Assembly: GCA_964596345.1 (NCBI GenBank)
Contig: CAZQSZ010000001.1
Span: forward strand, 744,001-808,000
Length of the DNA stretch: 64,000 nt
Direction of reading: 5' to 3'
From: CADEDV01 sp964596345
GTDB taxonomy: Bacteria; Bacteroidota; Bacteroidia; Chitinophagales; Chitinophagaceae
The notes beneath the pieces were generated by a model that was not told the DNA's origin, searched no databases, and saw only the letters and a list, made by a program, of their open reading frames with translations. Shown piece after piece: positions 1 through 8,027 of this stretch (the stretch's first letter is position 1; each line of letters opens with the position of its first letter). The position numbers and the translations under genes are program-made.

Positions 1-2286
1 CTGCACGGCAAAGGCGATTCCGATAATGTTATATACAATGGACATCACAAAACTGGCCACCACGATATTCCGGTTGGCCCGGCACAACCGGATGAATTTG
101 GTAAGCCTTGAAAGCTGGCGGGCTTCTATAATGGCATCACTGGAAGGGGTGAAGTTGTTGGTTTGTTCAGCCACCGCAATACCGATATCGCTTTGTTTCA
201 ATGCACCGGCATCATTCAGTCCATCACCTATCATCATTACTTTTTCACCCTGCTGCTGTAATTGCTGAATGTATTGGAGTTTATCTTCCGGTTTTTGGTG
301 AAAGAGGAGGGTAGCCTTGCGTCCAAGTAATCGTTCCAGGTTGTTTCTTTCGGCTTCATTATCGCCGGAAAGAACCGATAGGCGGTAATCATTTTTCAAC
401 GCATTCAGTAAACCGGGGATTGCTTCCCGGTAGTGGTTGCTGAACAGGAAGTAACCATATACTTTGTTGTTGATGCTGATGTACACGGCGGTGCCGGATT
501 GCGTATTGTGTTTACCTGCCACAAATTCATATGAGCCTGATCTCAGTAAGTTACCGTCTATAAATCCTTCAATACCCATTCCGGTTGTTTCTTTGAAACC
601 CGCTACTTCGCTATTTTTCGAAACACCCAGGTGTTTTGCAAGGGCCTTGCTCAACGGGTGATTGGAACAGGATGCTAAAGCTGCCACCTGCTGTTGCTGG
701 TAAGCCGTCAATGGTATTCCTTCATAACTAATATCCTGCTGCTGCGTGGACGTAAGTGTCCCGGTTTTATCAAAAACAATATGTGTGGCTTTGGCCATAT
801 CCTCAATGGTCTGGGCACTGCGCAGGTAAAAATGATTATGACCCAGGATACGAAGGATATTTCCGTTGGTAAAAGTATTGGATAATAACAGGGCACAAGG
901 GCAGGCAATGATAAAAATAGCTGTTACAGCAGGCCAAACCCTGGAAGGGTCATTCAGTTGCCAGTAAATACCAGTGATAAGTGCAATCGTGAGTACGATA
1001 TAAGTAAAATACCGGCTCAGCAGGTGAACGAACGAAACGCTTTTTGCCTGCTCCTGTTTTTTAAATTCATCCCGGTTCCAGAGTTTGGTCAGGTAGCTTT
1101 GGGCCACTTCTTTCACTACTAATATTTCGATATTGCCTTCGGTTTGTTTACCACCGGCATAAACCAATTCGCCTACTTCTTTCAATACCGGGAGCGATTC
1201 TCCTGTCACAAAACTATAATCAATAAACGCTTTTCCTTTGGAGAGGATACCATCGGCAGGAATCAGCTCTTCGTTATGAATGAGCAGGGTATCACCGGGT
1301 TTCAGGTCGGGCAGGGTGGTGGGTATTTCCGTATTTTCTTTTACTACCGAAACAGCAATGGGGAAATAGGAGGTATAATCTCTTTCAAACGAGAGCTGCC
1401 GGTAGGTTTTATCCTGTACGATACGACCCGCCAGCATAAAAAATACAATGCCGGTCATGGAGTCAAAATAGCCGCCGCCGGTTCCGCTGATCACCTCCCA
1501 GGCACTGCGGATAAACGTTACAATAATAGCTAATGCAATCGGGGCATCAATATTCAGGAATTTATGCTTTAAGCTTTTCCAGGAAGACTCATAGAAGGGT
1601 AGTGATGAATACAGCAGCACCGGAATCGCCAACGCAAAATTGGCCCAGCGGAACATCGCTCTTAAACCAACTTCACTGGCATCAATACCCAGGTATTCAG
1701 GAAAACTCATCAGCATGATATTGCCGAAGCAAAAACCGGCAATACCCAGTTGGTAAACCATGCTCTTGTTGATTGCAGGCCTTTTTTCTTTCAGGTCGTT
1801 CAGGCTGATATAGGGTTCATAACCAATGCTGGTTAATGTTTCAGCTACTTTCCGGAGGCTTGTTTGTGGAGTAAGCAGCACGATATCAACTTCCTTGCGG
1901 GTAAAATTGACTTTGCTGGAAATAACGCCGGGATCTAAACGATGCAGGTTCTCCAGCAGGTACAGGCAGGAGCTGCAGTGCATCTGGGGCAGGTAAAACG
2001 TCACATGCACCTGTTTGTCATCCCGGAAACTGGTCAGTTGTACCTGTATCTTCTCATCATCCAGGAAAGCGAACTTATCTTTCCGTACCTGCAACCGCTG
2101 GTTGATACCGGGCTTCTCATTCAGGTTGTAATATTCGCAAAGCTCACCCTGGTTCAGGATCTGGTACACCATTTTGCAGCCATCGCAGCAAAAGATCTTT
2201 TCAGCCACATGAATTTTTTCATTGGCGCAGGTTTCCCCGCAATGGTAACAATGCAGTTGCTGATCAGTGATAACGGGTGAAGCCAT
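1..2286 (-). CDS. ccoI: Heavy-metal P1B-type ATPase, CcoI/FixI-like (3' end outside window)
   Basis: Membrane ATPase expected to move copper for assembly of cbb3-type cytochrome oxidase. The 762 visible codons read in one frame from ATG at 2286 to the window edge. An N-terminal cysteine cluster (C13, C16, C20 and C33, C34, C37) is followed by a soluble metal-binding domain with CSSC at about residues 104-107. Next come membrane segments, the CPC ion-binding motif near residue 461, the phosphorylation motif DKTGTLT near 504 and the hinge GDGLND near 683. The double N-terminal metal-binding arrangement is typical of CcoI/FixI rather than CopA (family knowledge). The gene diverges from the REC-Crp regulator. 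The end of the protein and any ccoS/ccoNOP genes lie to the left of the window, so the cbb3 link is inference. Confidence 0.9.
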   Translation of the reverse strand, partial: MASPVITDQQLHCYHCGETCANEKIHVAEKIFCCDGCKMVYQILNQGELCEYYNLNEKPGINQRLQVRKDKFAFLDDEKIQVQLTSFRDDKQVHVTFYLPQMHCSSCLYLLENLHRLDPGVISSKVNFTRKEVDIVLLTPQTSLRKVAETLTSIGYEPYISLNDLKEKRPAINKSMVYQLGIAGFCFGNIMLMSFPEYLGIDASEVGLRAMFRWANFALAIPVLLYSSLPFYESSWKSLKHKFLNIDAPIALAIIVTFIRSAWEVISGTGGGYFDSMTGIVFFMLAGRIVQDKTYRQLSFERDYTSYFPIAVSVVKENTEIPTTLPDLKPGDTLLIHNEELIPADGILSKGKAFIDYSFVTGESLPVLKEVGELVYAGGKQTEGNIEILVVKEVAQSYLTKLWNRDEFKKQEQAKSVSFVHLLSRYFTYIVLTIALITGIYWQLNDPSRVWPAVTAIFIIACPCALLLSNTFTNGNILRILGHNHFYLRSAQTIEDMAKATHIVFDKTGTLTSTQQQDISYEGIPLTAYQQQQVAALASCSNHPLSKALAKHLGVSKNSEVAGFKETTGMGIEGFIDGNLLRSGSYEFVAGKHNTQSGTAVYISINNKVYGYFLFSNHYREAIPGLLNALKNDYRLSVLSGDNEAERNNLERLLGRKATLLFHQKPEDKLQYIQQLQQQGEKVMMIGDGLNDAGALKQSDIGIAVAEQTNNFTPSSDAIIEARQLSRLTKFIRLCRANRNIVVASFVMSIVYNIIGIAFAVQ

Positions 2287-2321
2287 AGTTTTCGTAATCT
2301 AAAGCTGCTAAAGTAAAAGCA

Positions 2322-2336
2322 GGGGGGCTGGGGGGG
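2322..2336 (+). repeat. G6-CT-G7 homopurine tract in the ccoI upstream region
   Basis: Six G, then CT, then seven G on the plus strand, about 35 to 50 bp upstream of the ccoI start and between that start and the TGA-N6-TCA palindrome. Such runs can slip during replication or form G-quadruplexes. A role is inference. Confidence 0.7.
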
Positions 2337-2359
2337 TATGAGTAACTTCACTGTTAAAG

Positions 2360-2373
2360 CTGATTTTTATCAA
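2360..2373. promoter_or_regulatory. FNR-like palindrome CTGAT-N4-ATCAA
   Basis: The 14-bp sequence differs at one base from the classical FNR box TTGAT-N4-ATCAA and lies between the divergent ccoI and REC-Crp regulator genes, centred 54 bp before the regulator start. The core is TGA-N6-TCA. Crp/Fnr proteins with Glu and Arg in the recognition helix read such half-sites (family knowledge), and the neighbouring regulator has both residues. Binding is inferred, not shown. Confidence 0.55.
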
Positions 2374-2420
2374 AAGACTCTTTTGACTATTTTGCAGCCC
2401 GATTCACCAAAATATCCCGC

Positions 2421-3482
2421 ATGACCCAACGCACTATCCTGATCATCGATGACAATGAAGATATCAGGGAAAATACAGCAGAAATACTTTCCCTCGGTGG
2501 CTACAGAACGGTGACTGCCGAGAATGGAAAAAAAGGAGTGGAAGCTGCTTTAGCCGAAAAGCCCGACCTGATCGTTTGTGATATTATGATGCCGGAACTG
2601 GATGGATACGGTGTTTTGCACCTGCTCCGGAAAAACCCGGAAACAGAAGACATTCCCCTGATCTTTTTAACGGCCAAAGCTGAACGAAGTGATTTGCGTA
2701 AAGGAATGGAAATGGGAGCCGATGATTATGTGACCAAGCCCTTTGAAGAGATCGAACTCATGAATGCCATTGAATCCCGGCTGAAGAAAATTGATGTGTT
2801 GCAGAAAAAATATAGTGCTACCGGTAAAGGACTAAGTGAACTTGCCAATGATCTCCGGGCCAGTGGTATGCTCCAGTTCAACCTGGATAATTATAATTCA
2901 GAATTATATTCCAAAAAGCAGGTGATCTACGGCGAAGGAAAGAGACCGAGATTTCTTTATTATGTGGTGAAAGGGAAGGTGAAAGGTTTCAAGACACATG
3001 AGGATGGTAAAGAGTATATCACCGACCTGTACAGCGATGGTGACTTTATCGGTTACCCGGCCCTGATCGAAGAAAAGAACTATGATGACTCAACCGTGGC
3101 ACTGGAAGAAACAGAGATCATCCAGATCCCCAGGGATGAATTCCAGGAAATGATCGCCGGTGATATCGTGGTGGCTTCCAAGTTCATCCGTATCATTACC
3201 CAGAATGTGAAAGAGAAAGAAGAAAGATTATTAAGCCTTGCTTATAGTTCTTTGCGGAAGAGGGTCGCAAAGGCACTGGTGGATATTCATGGCAAATTCA
3301 ATTCCGCCGGTGAGAATAAACCTATTGAAATTTCGAGAGAAGATATAGCTCACTATGTGGGTACGGCAACGGAATCTCTCATCAGGACTCTTAGTGATTT
3401 CAAGAACGAGAAATTGATTGAGATAAAAGAAGGTAAGATCAGCATCATCAACCTGGAGAAGCTGAAGAACCTGCTGTATTAA
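2421..3482 (+). CDS. Response regulator fused to Crp/Fnr-type DNA-binding module
   Basis: A 353-residue protein. Residues 1-120 form a receiver domain with acidic pair D10/D11, phospho-acceptor D53 in VCDIMMPELDG, T83 and K105. Residues about 145-265 form a cyclic-nucleotide-binding-type beta barrel. The C-terminus is a Crp winged helix with recognition helix TATESLIR, keeping E318 and R322 at the E-x-x-x-R positions that contact TGA/TCA half-sites in the family. There is no N-terminal cysteine cluster, so an Fe-S FNR-type oxygen sensor is unlikely; the signal should come from an unseen histidine kinase. It sits between ccoI and hsp20, and both intergenic gaps carry TGA-N6-TCA palindromes, which suggests autoregulation and control of both neighbours. 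Confidence 0.92.
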   Translation: MTQRTILIIDDNEDIRENTAEILSLGGYRTVTAENGKKGVEAALAEKPDLIVCDIMMPELDGYGVLHLLRKNPETEDIPLIFLTAKAERSDLRKGMEMGADDYVTKPFEEIELMNAIESRLKKIDVLQKKYSATGKGLSELANDLRASGMLQFNLDNYNSELYSKKQVIYGEGKRPRFLYYVVKGKVKGFKTHEDGKEYITDLYSDGDFIGYPALIEEKNYDDSTVALEETEIIQIPRDEFQEMIAGDIVVASKFIRIITQNVKEKEERLLSLAYSSLRKRVAKALVDIHGKFNSAGENKPIEISREDIAHYVGTATESLIRTLSDFKNEKLIEIKEGKISIINLEKLKNLLY

Positions 3483-3519
3483 AATAAAAAGCCCATGCTT
3501 TTCATCTGATAGCATGGGC
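3481..3519 (-). terminator. Intrinsic terminator of hsp20
   Basis: Nine-base stem GCCCATGCT/AGCATGGGC (3491-3499 with 3511-3519), followed on the minus strand by TTTTTATTTT at 3490-3481. It is 26 bp past the hsp20 stop and abuts the stop of the convergent regulator gene. Confidence 0.85.
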
Positions 3520-3545
3520 CGCCCTTCCGGGCCATCCTGTTACTG

Positions 3546-3998
3546 TTAGTTCACAGAAATGTTTTTGATTTTCTTAGGTGCTACGATCTCTGTTTTAGGG
3601 ATCATCACCTTTAATTCCCCGTTTTTATATTCTGCGGCAATCTTGCCTGCATCACAGTTTTCAGGGAGGGTAAAACTCCTGCTCCAGCTGCTGTAATTAT
3701 ATTCACGACGGTTGAAGCGGCCATTTTTTTCTTCTTTCTCTTCTTTTTCTTTCTCTGCACTGATGGTCAGCATATCGTCATACGCTTCTACCTTAAAATC
3801 TTTCTTTTCCATTCCGGGAGCAGCTACGCAGAGTTTGAATTCTTTATCAGATTCTGATACGTTTACAGCGGGTACATTCATCACTTTACCCATATTAAAA
3901 AATTCGTCGATCGGGGCATTAAAAAATTTTTCCATCCAGCCACTGTCAAACAAAGTCGGCCAGGAAGTTCTGTGTTTTTCTACAGCTTTGGTTTCCAT
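3546..3998 (-). CDS. Hsp20/alpha-crystallin small heat-shock protein
   Basis: A 150-residue ATP-independent holdase chaperone. An N-terminal segment of about 40 residues precedes an alpha-crystallin beta-sandwich (VPAVNVSES to about residue 138) that contains the conserved GELKVMIPK stretch, followed by a short tail ending KNISVN. An acidic/lysine-rich loop (EKEKEEKEEKNG) sits in the middle. Length is normal for the family. It converges on the REC-Crp regulator, and a TGA-N6-TCA palindrome about 90 bp upstream of its start makes it a candidate target of that regulator. Confidence 0.93.
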   Translation of the reverse strand: METKAVEKHRTSWPTLFDSGWMEKFFNAPIDEFFNMGKVMNVPAVNVSESDKEFKLCVAAPGMEKKDFKVEAYDDMLTISAEKEKEEKEEKNGRFNRREYNYSSWSRSFTLPENCDAGKIAAEYKNGELKVMIPKTEIVAPKKIKNISVN

Positions 3999-4088
3999 AT
4001 TCGATTGTTTAGGAGTGAATGAATATTGTTGACAGAAGCAATGTAAAATAGGGCCATTGGCAAAACCAATGACTAAGATTACCGGTTT

Positions 4089-4104
4089 ACTGATATTGGT
4101 CAGT
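4089..4104. promoter_or_regulatory. Palindrome ACTGA-N6-TCAGT upstream of hsp20
   Basis: A perfect 16-bp inverted repeat (ACTGA TATTGG TCAGT) in the gap before hsp20. It shares the core TGA-N6-TCA and the CTGAT half-site with the site at 2360-2373, on the other side of the REC-Crp regulator. The binding protein is inferred. Confidence 0.45.
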
Positions 4105-4144
4105 CTTTTGTGCTGTAAGATGAAGTAACTTTTACAGATATACT

Positions 4145-4531
4145 TTAGTCATCCATAAAATCATCCAGGTCCCTTCTTTCTTTTTTGGTAGGCCGGCCGA
4201 TCTTGCTGGGGCGTTTCCCGGTATGAAAACTGGCAGCCTGGTATTTGAGGCGTTCCAATTCTTCTTCAGGAGTAATATCAATATAATACTTAATCGCTTC
4301 TTCGTATTTCACCCGGGTATGTAATAAGCCTGTCACTTTGATGCGCCAGCGTTTGCCTTCAGTTCTTACATCATAGACATCTCCTAAATGAACATTCTTT
4401 CCGGGCTTGGCCTGTTCTTCTTCGTATTTCACTTTACCACTGTTACAGGCAGTAGTGGCCAGGCTTCTTGTTTTGAACAAACGGATAGCCCAGAGATATT
4501 TGTCGAGGCGGAGTTTTTCTTTATCGGCCAT
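4145..4531 (-). CDS. S4-domain RNA-binding protein, Hsp15-like
   Basis: A 128-residue basic protein starting MADKEKLRLDKYLWAIRLFKTR, the usual opening of the Hsp15/YbcJ-like S4 family. In E. coli Hsp15 recycles stalled 50S subunits (family knowledge). The S4 fold covers residues about 5-70 and the C-terminal tail is rich in Lys and Arg (KRPSKIGRPTKKERR). A longer reading frame starts at 4573, but its first 14 codons are made of the terminator hairpin of the upstream peptidase gene, so the ATG at 4531 is preferred. Confidence 0.85.
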   Translation of the reverse strand: MADKEKLRLDKYLWAIRLFKTRSLATTACNSGKVKYEEEQAKPGKNVHLGDVYDVRTEGKRWRIKVTGLLHTRVKYEEAIKYYIDITPEEELERLKYQAASFHTGKRPSKIGRPTKKERRDLDDFMDD

Positions 4532-4532
4532 G

Positions 4533-4569
4533 TTCAAAAATAAAAAATCCCAACCGAAGATTGGGATTT
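4533..4569 (-). terminator. Intrinsic terminator of the M20 peptidase gene
   Basis: Stem AAATCCCAA/TTGGGATTT (4545-4553 with 4561-4569), loop of 7, followed on the minus strand by a T-rich run. It lies 20 bp past the peptidase stop and ends 2 bp before the ATG of the S4-domain gene. Confidence 0.85.
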
Positions 4570-4589
4570 GCAAAATAACCTGAAGCAGA

Positions 4590-5960
4590 TTAATTCATTT
4601 CCGCAAAGAAATGATGGAAATAAGGAATCGTCTCAATGCCCTTATAATAATTCTCAATATTATACTTCTCATTTGGACTATGCAGGTTATCATTATCCAG
4701 TCCAAAACCCATAAAGATGATCTTGATACCTAGTTCCCTTTCTAAAATGGAACAGATAGGAATGCTGCCGCCGCCACGAACAGGAATGGGGGCTTTGCCA
4801 AAAGTGGTTTCCACTGCTTTGGATGCCGCTTTATAGCCTTTGCTGTCGATCGGGGTCATATAAGGTTCGCCACCGTGGTGTTCAAAGGCTTTTACGGTCA
4901 CTGATGCCGGGGCAATGCTGGTAAAATAATTCAGCAGCTTTTCCGTCATTTTATGGGAAGACTGGTTGGGAACAAGCCGGGCAGAAATTTTTGCTGTTGC
5001 TTTGGATGGCAAAACAGTCTTGGCACCTTCTCCCTGGTAACCGCCCCAGATACCATTGATCTCGATAGTGGGGCGGATACCGGTTCTTTCATAGGTGGTA
5101 TATCCTTTTTCACCCCAGAGTTCTTTTACGCCCAGTTCATCACTGTATTCTTTTTCATCGTACGGTGCTTTATTGATCAGGGCTCTTTCTTCCGGTCCCG
5201 CCACTACCACATCATCATAAAAACCCGGGATAGTAATGTGATTGTTCTCATCATGACAGGAAGCGATCATTTTTGCCAGGATCGTGATTGGGTTCGCAAC
5301 AGCACCACCATAGGTGCCACTGTGGAGGTCCCTGTTAGCTGCGGTTACTTCCACTTCAATATAACTCAGGCCCCGCACACCCGTATCGAGTGAAGGATTT
5401 TCCATGCTCAGCATGGAACTGTCACTGATCAGGATCACATCGGCTTTCAACAGGTCTTTATGAGCGGCTACAAATTTTCCGAGATTGGGTGAACCCACTT
5501 CCTCTTCCCCTTCGATCAGGAATTTGATATTGGTGGTCATGGTATTTGTTTTCACCAGTGTCTCCAGGGCTTTCACATGCATATAGAACTGTCCTTTATC
5601 ATCTGCACTTCCCCGGGCAAAAACTTTTCCATCAATGATCGTAGGCTCAAAGGGCGGGTTGGTCCAGAGCTCCAGCGGTTCAGCAGGCTGCACATCGTAA
5701 TGGCCATATACTAATACAGTAGGTTTGGAAGGATCAATCAGTTTTTCGCCATACACTACGGGATGTCCGTCTGTAGCCATCACCTCGGCTTTATCGCAAC
5801 CGGCATCCAGCATGCTTTTTTTCACAGCTTCAGCACAGGTCAGCATATCCGCTTTATGTTCGCTTTTGGCACTAACGGAGGGGATGCGGAGCAGGTCCAG
5901 CATTTCCTTCAGAAAACGGTCTTTATTTTTTTCCTGGTAATCTTTCCAAACTTGTGACAT
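4590..5960 (-). CDS. M20 family metallo-dipeptidase
   Basis: A 456-residue zinc peptidase of the M20 (CNDP/PepV-like) group that cleaves dipeptides in the cytoplasm. Metal and catalytic motifs are present in order: HYDVQP, the GSADDKGQ stretch, EGEEEVGS, the dimerisation-domain HSGTYGGAVANP, and the late LHSPNEKY histidine. No signal peptide is visible. It is monocistronic, with a TAACTTTG -7 box upstream and a strong terminator downstream. The exact peptide substrate cannot be told from sequence. Confidence 0.92.
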   Translation of the reverse strand: MSQVWKDYQEKNKDRFLKEMLDLLRIPSVSAKSEHKADMLTCAEAVKKSMLDAGCDKAEVMATDGHPVVYGEKLIDPSKPTVLVYGHYDVQPAEPLELWTNPPFEPTIIDGKVFARGSADDKGQFYMHVKALETLVKTNTMTTNIKFLIEGEEEVGSPNLGKFVAAHKDLLKADVILISDSSMLSMENPSLDTGVRGLSYIEVEVTAANRDLHSGTYGGAVANPITILAKMIASCHDENNHITIPGFYDDVVVAGPEERALINKAPYDEKEYSDELGVKELWGEKGYTTYERTGIRPTIEINGIWGGYQGEGAKTVLPSKATAKISARLVPNQSSHKMTEKLLNYFTSIAPASVTVKAFEHHGGEPYMTPIDSKGYKAASKAVETTFGKAPIPVRGGGSIPICSILERELGIKIIFMGFGLDNDNLHSPNEKYNIENYYKGIETIPYFHHFFAEMN

Positions 5961-5982
5961 ATAGTATTGATTTTGAGGAAAA

Positions 5983-5990
5983 CAAAGTTA
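5983..5990 (-). promoter_or_regulatory. -7 box TAACTTTG of the M20 peptidase gene
   Basis: Exact match to the Bacteroidota consensus TAnnTTTG on the minus strand, 22 nt before the start codon. No clear -33 TTTG is present at the expected distance. Confidence 0.45.
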
Positions 5991-6142
5991 AGCGGTTTTA
6001 GGTGAACCGTTCATGTTGCAGGTTAATGATAAAAGCTTGCCACCCCGAAAATACCCGCTGCCACGTATTGCACTATTATCATCCCTATTTTACCTTTCAA
6101 AAACAACACCCTTTTAGCCCTGCCCTCCGGCGACTATAATAA

Positions 6143-6150
6143 TACATTTG
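6143..6150 (+). promoter_or_regulatory. -7-like box TACATTTG next to the WG-repeat gene start
   Basis: Exact TAnnTTTG match ending only 3 nt before the ATG at 6154. If used, the mRNA would start at or near the start codon. A -33 element is not apparent. Confidence 0.3.
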
Positions 6151-6153
6151 GCT

Positions 6154-7995
6154 ATGCGAAACCTGTTCCTGATCTTTCTGTTAGGTGCCTGTACACTGCA
6201 ATCTGCAGCACAGTTAGTCCCTTTTAAAGATGATAAAGGCAAATTTGGCTATAAGGATGAAAAAGGAACTATAATAGTTTCCCCGCAATATGATCTCGCA
6301 TTGCCCGAGTCAGAGTATTTCCTTCCCGTTAATAAAGGATACAAAGAAGTGATAGAGAATGGTGTTCCCAAAGTGCTGGCCTGGGGGAAATGGGGTTTCT
6401 TAAACAGTAAAGGCCAGCAGCTTATTCCATTTAAATATGATATGATAAAACCTGTCACCAACGGGCATTTTGTGGTTAATACCGGTGCCAAACCATGGGG
6501 AGCGGAATGGCTTACCGGTGGCAAATGGGGCAGTATTGATTTATTGCAAAAAGCCATATTCCCCATCAAGTATGATATGATCCGGGAAGCGGCTGGTGGT
6601 AAATGGCTGGTGAATACCGGGGGTAAATTTTATTTTAATGCGAATGGTGTAATGCCGGATAAAAACCAGCCCGGCAAATGGGGATTGGCCGGCAACGACG
6701 GCAAGGAACTGGTGAAACCCGCTTACGCATCCTTACAACTGGCCTGGGAAAATAATTTTATCGCACAGGATGCTGTTTCAAAAAAATACGGCCTCCTGTC
6801 TTTTGAAGGCCAACTGAAAATACCCTTTGAATACGAACAGCTCTCCGACTTTAGTAAAGGAGCCGCCCTGGCAAAGAAAAATGGCAAGTATGGATTTATC
6901 GGCACACAAAACCAGGTCATCGTTCCGCTGCTTTATGATGATATATATGAAAAAGATTTGTACGCTGCCGGTTATGTATTGGTAAAAAAAGACGGTCGCA
7001 CTTTTCTGATTGATGCCAGTGGCAGGGAAGCTGTGCAATCGCCGGAACCCTATGAATCCAATTATCAAAAAGCTTTAGCCGCTGCTGCTGAAACTAAAAA
7101 CAGGGTGGCCGCATTAAACACTTATTTCCGGGGGATACGCAGCCTTTCTTTTACCGATGATCAGTTAAAATTTTTGCTGGATGGCAAATTCCGTCAGCTG
7201 TTCGAGACAGATTTTTATGCCTTGTATGAATTTTATCTTGACCAGGTTGCCGTAAAAGATGATCAACGGGCCTTCACCAGCACCTATCTCGCCTTAAAAA
7301 AGCTACTCACCAGGGAACAGTTTGATATTTTTGATTTTTACACCCAGTATGCAATGGGAGAAAAGGGTATCCAGGTATACAATCACACTACAGGGGTTAC
7401 CAGCACTTCACCCAAACTGGCATGGAGGGCGGATGCACCAAGACCCGGGTATGGCTGGGGCAAACTGGTAAGTAGTGATAAAGCCAAACCAGTCAGCACT
7501 CCTTCTTACACACAAACCTCATCGAAGCCCGCTGAGTTTATTCCATTAGAAGCACAGGAACTGTTGGGACATGGCTACTATAAAGACACTTCTTTTACAG
7601 ATACCTGGGGAGATTTTTATGCCGTCACAAAGATATGCCATGTACAATCCATCAGCGGTGAATATGCCAATGTGCTTTACTTTATGTCGAACAACAGCAC
7701 TGTGAGAAACGGACGTATTGCCTGGAAAGAGATCACCCAATACAATTCCCTGTATAAGCCTTTAAAAAAATGGTACCGTGCCTGCGATCAATGCAGCGGT
7801 GCTGGCTATGTACAGGCAAGCAGTACCTACAAGCATACGAATGATTATGAATACACACTTGGGGTAAAACAAACGATCACCACCACCACTTATTCAAATG
7901 TATCCTGTAACAGGTGCGGCGGATGCGGCTTTTCGCCCAATGACGGCAGCGGTTATGAGTGGCGGATTCCATATTTCTCAAAGAAAAAGCGATAA
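6154..7995 (+). CDS. Exported WG-repeat protein with C-terminal DnaJ-like Cys motifs
   Basis: A 613-residue protein beginning MRNLFLIFLLGACTLQSAAQ, a signal peptide with probable cleavage after SAAQ. ATG at 6154 is chosen over an in-frame TTG at 6148 that falls inside the -7 box. Residues about 22-290 hold at least six WG (KWGF/KYGL-type) repeats of the form KxGxxxxxGxxxIPxxYD. A middle region with little recognisable structure follows. The last 70 residues carry two CxxCxGxG-type units (CDQCSGAGYV near 544, CNRCGGCGFS near 585), resembling the zinc-binding centre of DnaJ. No function is known to me; a surface or periplasmic binding role is a guess. Confidence 0.85.
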   Translation: MRNLFLIFLLGACTLQSAAQLVPFKDDKGKFGYKDEKGTIIVSPQYDLALPESEYFLPVNKGYKEVIENGVPKVLAWGKWGFLNSKGQQLIPFKYDMIKPVTNGHFVVNTGAKPWGAEWLTGGKWGSIDLLQKAIFPIKYDMIREAAGGKWLVNTGGKFYFNANGVMPDKNQPGKWGLAGNDGKELVKPAYASLQLAWENNFIAQDAVSKKYGLLSFEGQLKIPFEYEQLSDFSKGAALAKKNGKYGFIGTQNQVIVPLLYDDIYEKDLYAAGYVLVKKDGRTFLIDASGREAVQSPEPYESNYQKALAAAAETKNRVAALNTYFRGIRSLSFTDDQLKFLLDGKFRQLFETDFYALYEFYLDQVAVKDDQRAFTSTYLALKKLLTREQFDIFDFYTQYAMGEKGIQVYNHTTGVTSTSPKLAWRADAPRPGYGWGKLVSSDKAKPVSTPSYTQTSSKPAEFIPLEAQELLGHGYYKDTSFTDTWGDFYAVTKICHVQSISGEYANVLYFMSNNSTVRNGRIAWKEITQYNSLYKPLKKWYRACDQCSGAGYVQASSTYKHTNDYEYTLGVKQTITTTTYSNVSCNRCGGCGFSPNDGSGYEWRIPYFSKKKR

Positions 7996-8027
7996 GTTTT
8001 TGTTGGTGACTATACCGGTGACTTACC

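Noticed and set aside
4532..4573. Longer start for the S4-domain gene
   Set aside because: The extra 14 codons are made from the upstream terminator hairpin; the family starts MADKEKLRLDK.
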